This document shows positions 41,807 through 50,754 of a stretch of 64,000 nucleotides of DNA, one piece after another. Position 1 is the first letter of the stretch. Each line of letters begins with the position of its first letter. Source of the DNA: Plesiocystis pacifica SIR-1. GTDB taxonomy: Bacteria; Myxococcota_A; Polyangia; Nannocystales; Nannocystaceae. The stretch covers positions 1 through 64,000 of the forward strand of contig NZ_ABCS01000053.1 of assembly GCF_000170895.1 (NCBI RefSeq), in the 5' to 3' direction. The notes under the pieces are model-generated. The model ran no database searches and was not told where the DNA came from. It worked only from the letters and a program-made list of their open reading frames with translations. The translations under genes and the position numbers were made by a program.

Positions 41807-42433
41807 CTAGGCGTCGGCCTTGCGCGGGACGAGGTGCTCGGGCCAGGGCAGGTAGTCGGTCCACAGGTAGGCGACCTTGGCCAGCTCCTGCTCCCCCACC
41901 CGGGTCTGCGCCCGCGCGACCAGCTTGCCGCGCATGGACTCGTAAAAGCGACGCGCGCGGTGGTTGTCGGCCAACACCCAGATGAGCGCTGGCGCCCGCT
42001 TGGCCGTGGCCAGGGCCCACAGCCCCGCGCACAACAGCTTGCGCCCGACGCCCCGGCCCTGGTGCTGCGGCGCGACGTAGAGCTCGTAGACCTCGCCGCG
42101 GGCCAGGTCCCGACGCGTGCTGACCCCGGCGTTGACGTAGCCGATGATCTCGCCGTCGAGCTCCGCGACGAGCAGCAAGGAGCGCTGCTGACCGCCGCGC
42201 CAAAAGTAGCCCTGGAAGCGACCGAGGCTGCGGCGCATGTTCGTGCGCTCGAGGTTCTCGGGCTCGATGATCCCGGCGTAGGCCTCGCACCAGCTCGCCA
42301 CGTGGACCCGAGCCAGCCCGTCGACGTCCCCTGGACGCGCCCGGCGGATCCGGACTGTCAGGTCCGCCCTCGCGCCAGCTCGAGCGTTCGGCTCGTTATT
42401 CGTGCGGTCCAAGGCTCGCAGGGGTCCTTTCAC
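41807..42433 (-). CDS. GNAT family N-acetyltransferase
   Basis: A 208-residue acetyltransferase that should transfer an acyl group from acetyl-CoA to an amine. The fold is shown by VRIRRARPGDVDGLARVH at the start, LLLVAELDGEIIGYVNAG in the middle, and the CoA-binding loop EVYELYVAPQHQGRGVGRKLL with its Q/R-x-x-G-x-G/A pattern, then NHRARRFYESMRG. The first 25 residues are an extra tail. GTG at 42433 follows a TAGCGT -10 hexamer by 6 nt. The substrate is unknown. The gene ends 22 bp before the ATPase operon, in the same direction. Confidence 0.9.
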   Translation of the reverse strand: MKGPLRALDRTNNEPNARAGARADLTVRIRRARPGDVDGLARVHVASWCEAYAGIIEPENLERTNMRRSLGRFQGYFWRGGQQRSLLLVAELDGEIIGYVNAGVSTRRDLARGEVYELYVAPQHQGRGVGRKLLCAGLWALATAKRAPALIWVLADNHRARRFYESMRGKLVARAQTRVGEQELAKVAYLWTDYLPWPEHLVPRKADA

Positions 42434-42439
42434 GGTTGG

Positions 42440-42445
42440 ACGCTA
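42440..42445 (-). promoter_or_regulatory. -10 hexamer TAGCGT for the GNAT gene
   Basis: On the minus strand TAGCGT ends 6 nt before the GTG at 42433. Confidence 0.5.
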
Positions 42446-42590
42446 TCAATGGCCTCCGGACCGCGCTACGCCCCATCTGGTTGGGAGCCGTGGTCGCCCC
42501 CCCGGATCGAGCGCGAGGATGGCCGAATCGGGGTAGACGCGGGCGCCCATCCTGCGCTCGGGGCGAGGGAGCTGGGTCCAGCCAAGCGCG

Positions 42591-42596
42591 TACACT
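42591..42596 (+). promoter_or_regulatory. -10 hexamer TACACT for the gene at 42603
   Basis: TACACT ends 6 nt before the GTG at 42603. Confidence 0.5.
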
Positions 42597-42602
42597 GGGG
42601 CC

Positions 42603-43133
42603 GTGGTCGCGCCTCCTCTCCAGCCACGCGCAGTCGGTCTCGCGCTCGCGCTCGCCTGTGCGTGTACCAGCGAGGCGACCCCCGACGAGAGCGACGCCGC
42701 CGGCGAGTCTTCGACCGAGTCCGACACCGACACCGACACCGACACCACCCCCGGCACGGAGATGGGCACCGAGACCGACGCGGAGACCGAGGCCGAGGAC
42801 ACCGAAGCCCCCGCGGTCCACGTCAACTGGATCGAGGTCGCCGCGTCCGACTACAAGCTCGAGCTCGAGCCCGAGTTCGACGGGGCGATCACCGACTACA
42901 GCGCCCTCGCCGACGGCCCCGGCATCGAGGTCTACGTCGACGTCAACCTCGACGCCGACGTCGAGGGCGTGACGGTCAACGGCGAGCCGGCCTACCTGTG
43001 GGGCTTTCGGACCTGGCGCAGCGCCGAGACGACCGGCCTCGCGGCCCCGACCGCCGCCGTCGTCGAGGTCCTCGCCGCGCCGGCGGCGGTCCCCACCTAC
43101 ACCATCGAGGTCCTCGCCGACGACCCCGGTTGA
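42603..43133 (+). CDS. Lipoprotein with a cadherin-like beta-sandwich domain
   Basis: A 176-residue exported protein. The N-terminus (MVAPPLQPRAVGLALALACAC) ends in a lipobox (LACAC region), followed by a Ser/Thr/Asp/Glu linker with four perfect GACACC hexamer repeats in the DNA (42723-42746). From about residue 75 a single domain reads KLELEPEFDGAITDYSALAD and VDVNLDADVEGVTVNGEPA, typical of the cadherin-like beta-sandwich family (Pfam Cadherin-like), ending with the expected TIEVLADDPG. It is probably a surface-bound binding module without catalysis. A minus-strand terminator hairpin lies between it and the next, convergent gene. Confidence 0.78.
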   Translation: MVAPPLQPRAVGLALALACACTSEATPDESDAAGESSTESDTDTDTDTTPGTEMGTETDAETEAEDTEAPAVHVNWIEVAASDYKLELEPEFDGAITDYSALADGPGIEVYVDVNLDADVEGVTVNGEPAYLWGFRTWRSAETTGLAAPTAAVVEVLAAPAAVPTYTIEVLADDPG

Positions 43134-43170
43134 ACAGAGCGAAGCAAAGAGGGCCCGAGCAACCAAAGAA

Positions 43171-43198
43171 AGAGGGGACGAGCGCAGCCGTCCCCTCT
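43171..43198 (-). terminator. Intrinsic-type terminator of the pseudo-sulfatase operon
   Basis: AGAGGGGACG (43171-43180) and CGTCCCCTCT (43189-43198) form a perfect 10-bp stem with an 8-nt loop. On the minus strand it is followed by the T-rich TTCTTTGG. It lies 20 bp past the stop at 43218. Confidence 0.65.
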
Positions 43199-43217
43199 CG
43201 TGTCGCCGACGAGCGAT

Positions 43218-44282
43218 TCAGTCGTGGTCGCAGTCGGGGCCGTGGACGTGGCCCTCTTCCTCGTCGGCCGGGCTCGCGTCCATGCCCGGCAGGCCGCCCT
43301 GGCGAAGCTGCTGCATCGCGGCCGCGGTGATCTGCAGCTGCACGAGGTGGACGACGCCGTCGACGGTCTCGGGGGTCTCGGAGGCGCGCAGGTCCACGGC
43401 GAGCTGGCGGATGCGCTTGGCCTGGGCCAGGGAGCCGTCGAGGTAGAAGACCACGGCGACGTCGTCGAGGGTGTTGGCGAAGGGCCCGGGCAGGGCCTCG
43501 CGCAGGGCCTCGTTGCCCGCGGCGGCCTGGCTGATCCGCTCGAGGCGCTGCTCCGCGGTCACCGAGTCGGGGTCCTCGATGTCGCCCATGGCCTCGTTGA
43601 GGCTCTCGAACAGGCTGTTGGCGTCGAACAGCAGCGGCCAGCCGTGCACGTTGGCGGCGACCAGGGCGTCGCTGAGCTCGCTCGTGGGCGCGGCCTCGAC
43701 CTCGGCCAGGGCCGCGTCCAGCCACGCGGGATCGGGGCGCTCGCTCGGCGCCTGGCCCAGGGTCGGCAGGTGATCGTCGATGCTCTTGGGCACCTCGAAG
43801 CCGCCGTTGAAGGTGTACTCGCGGGCCCACAGGATGCGCTGGCGGACCCACTCGGTGTCCACGGCCCGGCCGTCGGCGTCGCGCTTCCAGTCGCGACCGG
43901 TGCGCTTTTGCTGGCCGTCGGTCTGGAAGTAGGCGGCGAAGTCCAGCATGCGCTGGTTGGGGTCGAGGAGGGTGACGAAGAGCGCGGCGCCCTGATCGTC
44001 GTTGGGCAGGCTCAAGGTCATGCGGGTCACGCCCGGCGAGGCGCTCATGTCGAGCATGGCGATGGGGCCGGCGACCTGGCGCATGTCCTGGAGGCTGGCC
44101 TGGTTCCAGCTCCGACCCTGCTCGGGGATCTCGACGCCCTTGCTGCGCAGGACGTGGATGGCCTTGCGCGCGGCCTTCTTGACCTTCTTGTCGCCATGGT
44201 TCTCGAGACCGAGCAGGCCCGCGGCGTCCTGGGCCTTTTGCATCTTCTTGATCTCGTCCAGCAGAGCCTGCGTATCCGACAT
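43218..44282 (-). CDS. Unrecognised cytoplasmic protein with His/Asp-rich tail
   Basis: A 354-residue soluble protein of no family I recognise. The N-terminus (MSDTQALLDEIKKMQKAQD, GDKKVKKAARKAIHVLRSKG) looks like one helical HEAT-type repeat. The middle (about 75-150) is beta-rich (MTLSLPNDDQGAALFVTLLDP). The C-terminal half is helical with ERISQAAAGNEALREALPGPF. The last 15 residues, GHVHGPDCDHD, could bind a metal. ATG at 44282 is preferred to the longer frame, which reads into the preceding gene. It lies 14 bp after the pseudo-sulfatase gene and is the last gene of that operon. Confidence 0.75.
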   Translation of the reverse strand: MSDTQALLDEIKKMQKAQDAAGLLGLENHGDKKVKKAARKAIHVLRSKGVEIPEQGRSWNQASLQDMRQVAGPIAMLDMSASPGVTRMTLSLPNDDQGAALFVTLLDPNQRMLDFAAYFQTDGQQKRTGRDWKRDADGRAVDTEWVRQRILWAREYTFNGGFEVPKSIDDHLPTLGQAPSERPDPAWLDAALAEVEAAPTSELSDALVAANVHGWPLLFDANSLFESLNEAMGDIEDPDSVTAEQRLERISQAAAGNEALREALPGPFANTLDDVAVVFYLDGSLAQAKRIRQLAVDLRASETPETVDGVVHLVQLQITAAAMQQLRQGGLPGMDASPADEEEGHVHGPDCDHD

Positions 44283-44296
44283 GGTGGCGGCTTCTA

Positions 44297-46789
44297 TCAC
44301 AGGCCGTGGTCGAGCGCGAAGGCCGGCCGCAGATTCGCCCCGGTGCCCCACCGCGGTCGGCTCCAGTCGGGCTGCTCGAGCAGCTCCCAGCCCAGCGCGC
44401 TGCGCACCATCCGGAGCGCGACGCCGCCGGTGGCGACGGCGTCGATGAGCTCCTCGGGGTCGCTGCCGAGGTCGTAGAAGTGCTGGGACTCACGCCCTCG
44501 ACCGGGGCCGAGCACGAACTTGTAGCGCCCGATGATCGCCGCCCGGCTGCCGTCGCCGAGGTAGCTGAGGATCAGCCGCGGCGGCGGCTGGGGGTCGTCG
44601 ATGAGCGGGACCAGGCTCTCGCCCTGCCACTGCGGCGCGTAGCCGACCCCGAGCAGGTCGGTGATCGTCGGCGCCAGATCGAGCAGGTCCACGGGCACAT
44701 CGACGCGGCCTGGGGCGAGCAGCTTGGGCGCGCGGATGACCAGAGGGATCCGCACGCTCTCCTCGTAGAGGGTCCGCCCGTGGCCGGCGCTGCCGTGCTC
44801 GAGGAACTCTTCGCCGTGCAGGCCGACGAGCACGACGATCGCGTCGTCGAGCTCCCCCCGGGCCTCGAGGGTGTCGAGGAGCGCGCCGATGGCCGTGTCG
44901 ATGACCTGGAGCTCGCCCCGGTAGAGGCGGCGGACGTAGGCGAGCTGCTTGCGGTCGGGCTCGATCTTGCCGGTCCGCACCCGCCCGACCCACATGTGCG
45001 TGCGGTGCTGGGCCGGCGCGTCCTCGGGCACGGGGACGTCGGCGATGACCTCGCTGGGCGGGTCGTAGGGCGCCTGGGCGTCGTTGAGCACGGCGTAGAC
45101 AAAGCGCGGGGCCGGGCGCTGCTCGATCTCCCGCAGGGTCTCGAGGATGACCTTCTCCGCGTCGTTGCCCCGGGTGTTGCTGCGCCACAAAATCTCGTGG
45201 TTGCCGAAGCCCTGGGTCAGGCCGCGCTCTTCGTTGAAGTCGCTGTTGGACGCGATGTTGGACGTGAAGTAGCCGGCCCGGTCGAGGACCTCGGGCAGCA
45301 GGGTCTGGCCCTCGGCCACGAAGGTCCCGCGCACGGTCAGGTGCCCGGGCGGGACCACGCTCGACAGCATGCCCGCGTGGCTGGGGACCGCCGCCGCGCC
45401 CAGGGTGTAGGCGCGATCGAAGATCAGCGCGCCGTCGAGCAGGCGCTCGACGTTGGGGTAGCTGGGCCCGCGCCGGCTGGGCTCGAACAGGTCGTCCGGG
45501 CGCGCGCCCTCGAGGGCGACGACGTAGACGTCGCGGGTCTTTCGGTCCCGGCGATCGACGGGCAGGGAGCGGCGCGCGGTGATGTCCATGGCGCTGAACA
45601 GCGCGCCGCCCGGGGGCTCGCCGGGGCGCTGGTCTCGGGTGCTGCTGACCCGGACCTCGAGGCGCGTGGGGATCTCGCCGTAGCCCGACAGATCCACGCT
45701 CGCGCTGCGTCCGGCCGCGCGCAGGGGCTGCTGGAGGAGCTCCGCCGGCCGCCGGCCGACGCGGTGATCGACGTCGGTGCTGGCGAACACCTCGACGCTG
45801 CCGCGCCCCGAGACCTGCAGCTCGAGGCGCGCGCGCCGGGGCGGGACCAGGTAGTAGACGAGGCTGGTCCCGGCCGGGACCTCGTACTCGACGCGCTCGC
45901 CCTGGGCCCGGTGCACGGGGTCGCGCTGGCTCGGCGGGCCGTCGCGAATGACCGCGAGGGGGCCGATCTCGACGCTCTCCACGGCCGCCGACACCTTCCA
46001 GTCCGCGCGCGCCTCGTCTGCGCTCGCGGCCCCGGCCTCGCCCGTCTCGCCCTCGGCCGCGGGCAGCTCTCCGCCCTCGGCGGCCAGCAGGGCCTCGACC
46101 TCGGCCCACGGCGCGACCTCGCGAAAGTGCAGGCGCAGGCGGTTCTCCCCGGTCAGCACGAGGTCGCCGGGGAGCGAGAGGGTCCGCCGCTCCCACTCCA
46201 TGCCCACGCGCAGGTTGGCCAGGGGCCGCTCCTCCCACAGCACCGTCACCGACTGGTTGGGCGCCAGGGCCCGCAAGGTGATGGCCATGGCCAGGCCGGC
46301 CACCGGCGGCGGGGGCTCTTCGGGGGGCGGCGCGCCCTCGGGCAGCTCGACCTCCCGGTCCGGGTTGAGCTCGGGGGCGAAGTCGCCGTCGAGGGGGATG
46401 GTCAGGGTGCCGCCGCGGTCGAGGACCAGCGCCGCCCGGCGATCGCCCACGTCCTCGCCGAGGTGCCAGGGCGTCTTCCCGGCGGCGAGCTCGATGTGCT
46501 TGCGGGCGCTGGGGTGACCCAGGTCGATCCACACCCGCGCTTCGCGGAGCAGCACGGCGCTCGGCCGCTGGGCGATGAGGTCCTGCCAGATGTCCGTGGA
46601 CTCGACCCGGGCCACGGGCGCGAGCACGGGCGCAGCCGTCCCGCCCTCGCTGCCCTTGGCCTCGCCCCGGGTCCGCGCCGGGCCGTCGTCGCCGCAGCCG
46701 AGCAGACCGGCGAGGCCCCACAGCAGCGCGAGCGTGACCACGCTGCGGACCACCCTGGCGGCCGCGCTGCTCGGAGGGGTCTCGATCAT
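44297..46789 (-). CDS. Sulfatase-fold lipoprotein lacking catalytic residues
   Basis: An 830-residue protein whose signal ends LLGC. The first 390 residues are beta-rich and unlike sulfatases. The C-terminal 430 residues follow the alkaline phosphatase/sulfatase fold, but the key sites are changed: the metal motif usually like IDTLRADH reads VALEGARPDDL, the nucleophile motif C/S-x-P-x-R reads AAVPSHAGM, and the usual DHGEE reads LHGEEFLEHGSAGHGRTLYEE. Formylglycine cannot form and metal ligands are lost, so it is probably a pseudoenzyme that binds sulfated or phosphorylated polymer. Its ATG overlaps the stop of the membrane protein gene before it (ATGA). Confidence 0.85.
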   Translation of the reverse strand: MIETPPSSAAARVVRSVVTLALLWGLAGLLGCGDDGPARTRGEAKGSEGGTAAPVLAPVARVESTDIWQDLIAQRPSAVLLREARVWIDLGHPSARKHIELAAGKTPWHLGEDVGDRRAALVLDRGGTLTIPLDGDFAPELNPDREVELPEGAPPPEEPPPPVAGLAMAITLRALAPNQSVTVLWEERPLANLRVGMEWERRTLSLPGDLVLTGENRLRLHFREVAPWAEVEALLAAEGGELPAAEGETGEAGAASADEARADWKVSAAVESVEIGPLAVIRDGPPSQRDPVHRAQGERVEYEVPAGTSLVYYLVPPRRARLELQVSGRGSVEVFASTDVDHRVGRRPAELLQQPLRAAGRSASVDLSGYGEIPTRLEVRVSSTRDQRPGEPPGGALFSAMDITARRSLPVDRRDRKTRDVYVVALEGARPDDLFEPSRRGPSYPNVERLLDGALIFDRAYTLGAAAVPSHAGMLSSVVPPGHLTVRGTFVAEGQTLLPEVLDRAGYFTSNIASNSDFNEERGLTQGFGNHEILWRSNTRGNDAEKVILETLREIEQRPAPRFVYAVLNDAQAPYDPPSEVIADVPVPEDAPAQHRTHMWVGRVRTGKIEPDRKQLAYVRRLYRGELQVIDTAIGALLDTLEARGELDDAIVVLVGLHGEEFLEHGSAGHGRTLYEESVRIPLVIRAPKLLAPGRVDVPVDLLDLAPTITDLLGVGYAPQWQGESLVPLIDDPQPPPRLILSYLGDGSRAAIIGRYKFVLGPGRGRESQHFYDLGSDPEELIDAVATGGVALRMVRSALGWELLEQPDWSRPRWGTGANLRPAFALDHGL

Positions 46790-47865
46790 GCGTCCTCGGT
46801 CGCGTCTTCGGCCGGGTCGGCCTCGCTCGCCGCTTCGCTACGCTCGGGCGCGGGCGTCTGTTCCTCAGCGCGCTCGTCGGCCGCCTCTTCGGGCACCTCA
46901 GCCACCGGAGCCTCTGCGACCGGCGACGTCCCCGAGAGGATTCCCCGCTCGTCGCGCTCTTCCTGCTGGCGCTGGCGCGCGAGGTAGACCACCGGCACCG
47001 CGAGCATGCCCAGGCCCAGGAAGGTCACCCAGCCCGCGCCGTGGTGCAGCGACGCCAGCAGCGAGCTGCGGCTCGCGGCCTCGATCCACGCCACCACGCC
47101 GACGGTGCTGGCGATCGCCACGAGGCCCGCGCTGCCGAGGTCGAGGGCGTCCTCGCGCTCTTTGCTGCTGCGATGGTCGAAGGCCACGAGCACCAGGCAC
47201 AGCGCGACGAAGGCTGCCGCGATGGCCTGGTGCGTGGTCGTCATGGTCTGCGCCAGCTCGACGATGCGTCGCGCGAGCGGGCTCGAGCCCCAGGCCTCGA
47301 CGAGGGTCTGGGGCGGAAACACGGCGGTCGAGATGGGCGCCAGACCCAGGGCGATCTGAGCGAGGAGGCCGGCGCACAGCAGCGCCACGCTGCCCCGCCG
47401 GGTGAACACGCCCGCGAAGGCGCCGAGCACCGCGCCGAGCACCGCCGCCCACGGGGCCACGCGGATCCGCCGGGGCTCCGGGACCCGCAGATCCCAGCCC
47501 GCGCGCCACAGGTGCAGGGCCAGGGCGACCCCGCCGCGTCCGTCGACGACCTCCACGCGCATGAGGTGCGGGCTGTTGCCCACGGCGAACGCCGGGTCCT
47601 CCCCGACCGCCTCCTCGACGACCTCGCGCACCCACATCGGGCCGCCGTCTTGGATGACCTCGACGGCCATGGGCTCCTCGCGCTGGAGCGCGCCCGCGTC
47701 GTCGCGCACCCCCGCGAGCAGCCCGAGCTCGACGAGGGCGTCCTCGGCCATCGCGCCCACGGCGACGGCCCGCGTGCGCTCGCCGCCCGCCCACACCGAC
47801 GCGATCACGGCGATGAGCAGGCCGAGCACGCCGATGAGCGCCACGTTGCGGGGCAGGGAGATCAT
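46786..47865 (-). CDS. Polytopic membrane protein with acidic tail
   Basis: A 359-residue membrane protein. The first helix is VALIGVLGLLIAVIASVWA; an outside domain of about 100 residues follows (MAEDALVELGLLAGVRDD onward); then about five helices between 135 and 290 (AVLGAVLGAFAGVF, VALLCAGLLAQIALGLA, AIAAAFVALCLVLVAF, AGLVAIASTVGVVAWIEA, VTFLGLGMLAVPVVYLA). The last 65 residues are Glu/Ala/Pro-rich and charged. No family is recognised. It is the first gene of an operon with the pseudo-sulfatase, four bases overlapping, so the two products probably act together in the envelope. A TAAGAC -10 hexamer lies 9 nt before the ATG. Confidence 0.8.
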   Translation of the reverse strand: MISLPRNVALIGVLGLLIAVIASVWAGGERTRAVAVGAMAEDALVELGLLAGVRDDAGALQREEPMAVEVIQDGGPMWVREVVEEAVGEDPAFAVGNSPHLMRVEVVDGRGGVALALHLWRAGWDLRVPEPRRIRVAPWAAVLGAVLGAFAGVFTRRGSVALLCAGLLAQIALGLAPISTAVFPPQTLVEAWGSSPLARRIVELAQTMTTTHQAIAAAFVALCLVLVAFDHRSSKEREDALDLGSAGLVAIASTVGVVAWIEAASRSSLLASLHHGAGWVTFLGLGMLAVPVVYLARQRQQEERDERGILSGTSPVAEAPVAEVPEEAADERAEEQTPAPERSEAASEADPAEDATEDA

Positions 47866-47874
47866 CGTCGTCCG

Positions 47875-47880
47875 GTCTTA
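47875..47880 (-). promoter_or_regulatory. -10 hexamer TAAGAC for the pseudo-sulfatase operon
   Basis: On the minus strand TAAGAC ends 9 nt before the ATG at 47865. Confidence 0.4.
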
Positions 47881-47904
47881 CCCCGGGGCCGGAGCCCGAT
47901 CAAT

Positions 47905-50754
47905 TCACTCACCCACGGCCCACACGGGGGCCAGGGGGAGGCCCGCGACCACCCGCAGGCTCAGCTCGGCGCTGGGCTGGAAGCCGTCCCCGCCGCCGTC
48001 CAGGCCCGTCGAGATGGCCGGGACGCTGCGCAGCACCCCGCGCTGACCGGGGGCGAGCTCGACCGCCACGGGGCCCGCGAGCACGCGCTCGCGCACGGCC
48101 CGGGCGCGGTCGAGGCCGTCCTCGCCCGGCTCGGCCCCGTCGAGGGCGGCCACGAGGGCGGCCAGGGCCTCGGCGCGCGCTCGGGGCGAGCACACCGTGG
48201 CGATGCCGATCCACCGGGCGGCCCGCTCGGCCTCGCTGCCCTCGCCGTCGGCCTCGACGTCGGCACACACGGCGTCCAGGTCGCTGAGCAGGCGCTGGCT
48301 CGACGCCGCCGACTTCCCACCAGGCGCAGTAGCACTCGCTCCATCGCCCTGACGCGCGCGCTCGAAGGCCGCGACGGCGTGGGGGTGGCGCGCGCGCGTC
48401 TCGGCGTCGAGCAGCGCGTCCGCGAGCAACTCCCAAGCGCGCTCATCCGCGCGGCGCTCCTTCGCCACGGCCCACAACAGGGCGTCCAGGCGCTGCCACT
48501 GGCGCTGGCTTGGCGCGCCAGCGAGGTAGTCGGCCACGGCGGCGCGCAGCTCGATGAGCCCGCCCTCGTCCTCGCCGCGCAGCTGCCCGTCGACGTCGAC
48601 GTCGCGCAGGCGCATGAGCAGCAGCTCCCGACCCACGGCGTCGCTCGACGGCAGCGCCCGGGTCGGCCCGTCGCCCGCTGCGCCCGCGACCGCCCGCGTG
48701 TGGGCCTGGAGCTCGCGCAGGGCCGCGAGGGTGTACTCCCGGGCCCCGCTCTGGTCGGCGAAGCTGCGGCCCGCGACCACGGCCCGAGCCCACACTCGCT
48801 CGGGCGTCCCGGTGATCGCCGCCGCGTCCTGGGTCAGCTGCCGGGCCCGATCGCCCGCGCCGTGGGCGAGGGCCAGCTCGGCGTGGAGCTGCTTTTGGCG
48901 CGCGCCCTCGAGCTCCGGCGCCTGGACCAGGGCCTCGTCGAGGGCTTCGATCTGGAGGGCGTGCAGCCCCCCGGCGAGCGCCCCGACCAGGGGCGCCGAG
49001 CAGCTCAGGCCCAGATCGCGCTCGATGGTCTCTCGCAGGGCCCGACCGCCCTCGGGCGTGTCGACGCCGCCGCCCGCGTTTGGACCGACCAACACGGCCT
49101 CGAGCGCAGCCTGGCTCGCGGCGGGGTCGAGGCCCACGGCCCCGAGCGCGGCCGTCTGCGCGGGCTCCTTCGCCCGCCACGCCGACCACGCCGGGCACAC
49201 CGCGTGGGCGCTGAGCTCCAGCCCGGCCATGGCCGTGTCCAGGCGCGGCTCCCAGCCGGCGAACCATGGATCGCCGAGCACCCGCCAGACCACCTTGCGG
49301 TCATCCTCGACGCTCACCCCGGCCGCGTTGGCCAGGGCCAGGGCCGAGGCCGCGGCCGGCAGCACCTCGTCGACGAGGGGGCCGGGGACGACCTCCGCGA
49401 TGGCCAGGGCCTGCCAGGGGCGTCCCAGGGCCAGCTGCCGGCGGACCTCGTCGACGGCCACGGCCGACACCTGCACCAGGCCCGCCGCCGAGCCCTCGAC
49501 GATCACGCGGCGGCGCAGCTCGAGGGCCAGGGGCGCCTTGTCGCGGAGCTCGAGCAGGCGCGCGACGGTCAGCAAGAGCTCGAAGCTGCGCCGATCCACG
49601 GGCACGCGCAGGGCCCAGGGCGTGCCCATGCCCAGGGGCTTGGGCGCCGCGTCCTGTTCCCCTTCTGGCGTCGGCTCCGGCGGGATGGTGTCGCGCAGGT
49701 TGGTATTGAGCACGAACTCCGCCCCGCCCAGCTCGCCGATCACGGCTCCGATGCGCCAGCCTCGGGCGGCCTCCAAGGGCCCCTGCCCGTCGAGGGCCGA
49801 CTGCGCCGCGACCACCCAGCGCTGCTTGGCGCCGTCGAAGTTGGGGTCGCTGCGGACGGCGGAGATGCGCAACAACGCGTACTCGCGGACGCCGTCGGGG
49901 AGCGCGTCGACGGCCTCGAGCAGCGCGTCCATGGGCGCGTCGCCGATCCAGCTCGACAGCCGCTGATCGGAGACCAGGCCCGGGCCGAGGGCGCCGCCGA
50001 ACTCGGCGGCGAGCAAGCCCGCGACGTCGTCCGGGGTCACCGACATGTCCTCGACCTCCGCCACGGTCACGAGCGCCCGGGGGCTCCGCTTGCGGGCGGC
50101 CTTCAGCGCGTCGCCGAGCCGGGCCTCGAGGGCGTCCAGGTTGGGCGCGTCCCCTCCTTCTTCACCCTTGCCCTGGCCAAGGCTCCGCTGGGCGTTGGCC
50201 TGCGCCTGCGCCTGCGGACGCAGCTCGGTCATGAACGCGCGATCGTCCTTGGTGAGGCTCGCGGGGCACAGCGCGGCCACCCGGCGCATGTCGGCGTCGG
50301 CCGCCAGCGGCTCGCCGATGCGCGCGAGCACCCGAGCCCGCTCGCCCAACAACGCGCAAGCTTCCGCTGCGGCCCCGGGCGCGTCCTTGCCGTCGAGGAC
50401 GTCGAGGTCGATGGCGATGGCCCGGGCGTAGTGCGCCGCCGCCAGCCCGCGCAGGCCCAGGTCGGCCTCGAGCTGCGCCAGGGCCACGAGCGAGGCGTCG
50501 CGCCCCCCCGTTCGAAAGTCGCGCAGGAGCACCGCGCGGGCCTCGTCGATCTGGCCGAGCTCGACCAGCGCCTGGGCCCACGCGCGCGCCCCCTTGCCCT
50601 GGGGGATCCGCTTCATGTCCCGCGCCCGGGCGTCGAGCTCGGCCCACTCCCCCTGCTTGGCCAGGCGCGCGAGCGGGCCGCCGCAGCCCGTCGCCATCAC
50701 CACCGCAGTCGCCAACGCGGCGACGCTCGCCAGCCGCAGGATTCGGGCGCTCAT
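47905..50754 (-). CDS. Large TPR-like helical lipoprotein
   Basis: A 949-residue protein of unknown function. ATG at 50754 (MSARILRLASVAALATAVV) gives a signal ending ATGC; the longer frame overlaps the previous gene and is rejected. The chain is Ala/Leu/Glu-rich and helical, with TPR-like pairs such as AWAQALVELGQIDEARAVLL and ALVALAQLEADLGLRGLAAAHY in the first 150 residues and looser repeats later. It starts within the stop codon of the preceding small TPR lipoprotein gene (ATGA), so the two are co-translated and may form an envelope complex. No catalytic motif is seen. Confidence 0.8.
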   Translation of the reverse strand: MSARILRLASVAALATAVVMATGCGGPLARLAKQGEWAELDARARDMKRIPQGKGARAWAQALVELGQIDEARAVLLRDFRTGGRDASLVALAQLEADLGLRGLAAAHYARAIAIDLDVLDGKDAPGAAAEACALLGERARVLARIGEPLAADADMRRVAALCPASLTKDDRAFMTELRPQAQAQANAQRSLGQGKGEEGGDAPNLDALEARLGDALKAARKRSPRALVTVAEVEDMSVTPDDVAGLLAAEFGGALGPGLVSDQRLSSWIGDAPMDALLEAVDALPDGVREYALLRISAVRSDPNFDGAKQRWVVAAQSALDGQGPLEAARGWRIGAVIGELGGAEFVLNTNLRDTIPPEPTPEGEQDAAPKPLGMGTPWALRVPVDRRSFELLLTVARLLELRDKAPLALELRRRVIVEGSAAGLVQVSAVAVDEVRRQLALGRPWQALAIAEVVPGPLVDEVLPAAASALALANAAGVSVEDDRKVVWRVLGDPWFAGWEPRLDTAMAGLELSAHAVCPAWSAWRAKEPAQTAALGAVGLDPAASQAALEAVLVGPNAGGGVDTPEGGRALRETIERDLGLSCSAPLVGALAGGLHALQIEALDEALVQAPELEGARQKQLHAELALAHGAGDRARQLTQDAAAITGTPERVWARAVVAGRSFADQSGAREYTLAALRELQAHTRAVAGAAGDGPTRALPSSDAVGRELLLMRLRDVDVDGQLRGEDEGGLIELRAAVADYLAGAPSQRQWQRLDALLWAVAKERRADERAWELLADALLDAETRARHPHAVAAFERARQGDGASATAPGGKSAASSQRLLSDLDAVCADVEADGEGSEAERAARWIGIATVCSPRARAEALAALVAALDGAEPGEDGLDRARAVRERVLAGPVAVELAPGQRGVLRSVPAISTGLDGGGDGFQPSAELSLRVVAGLPLAPVWAVGE

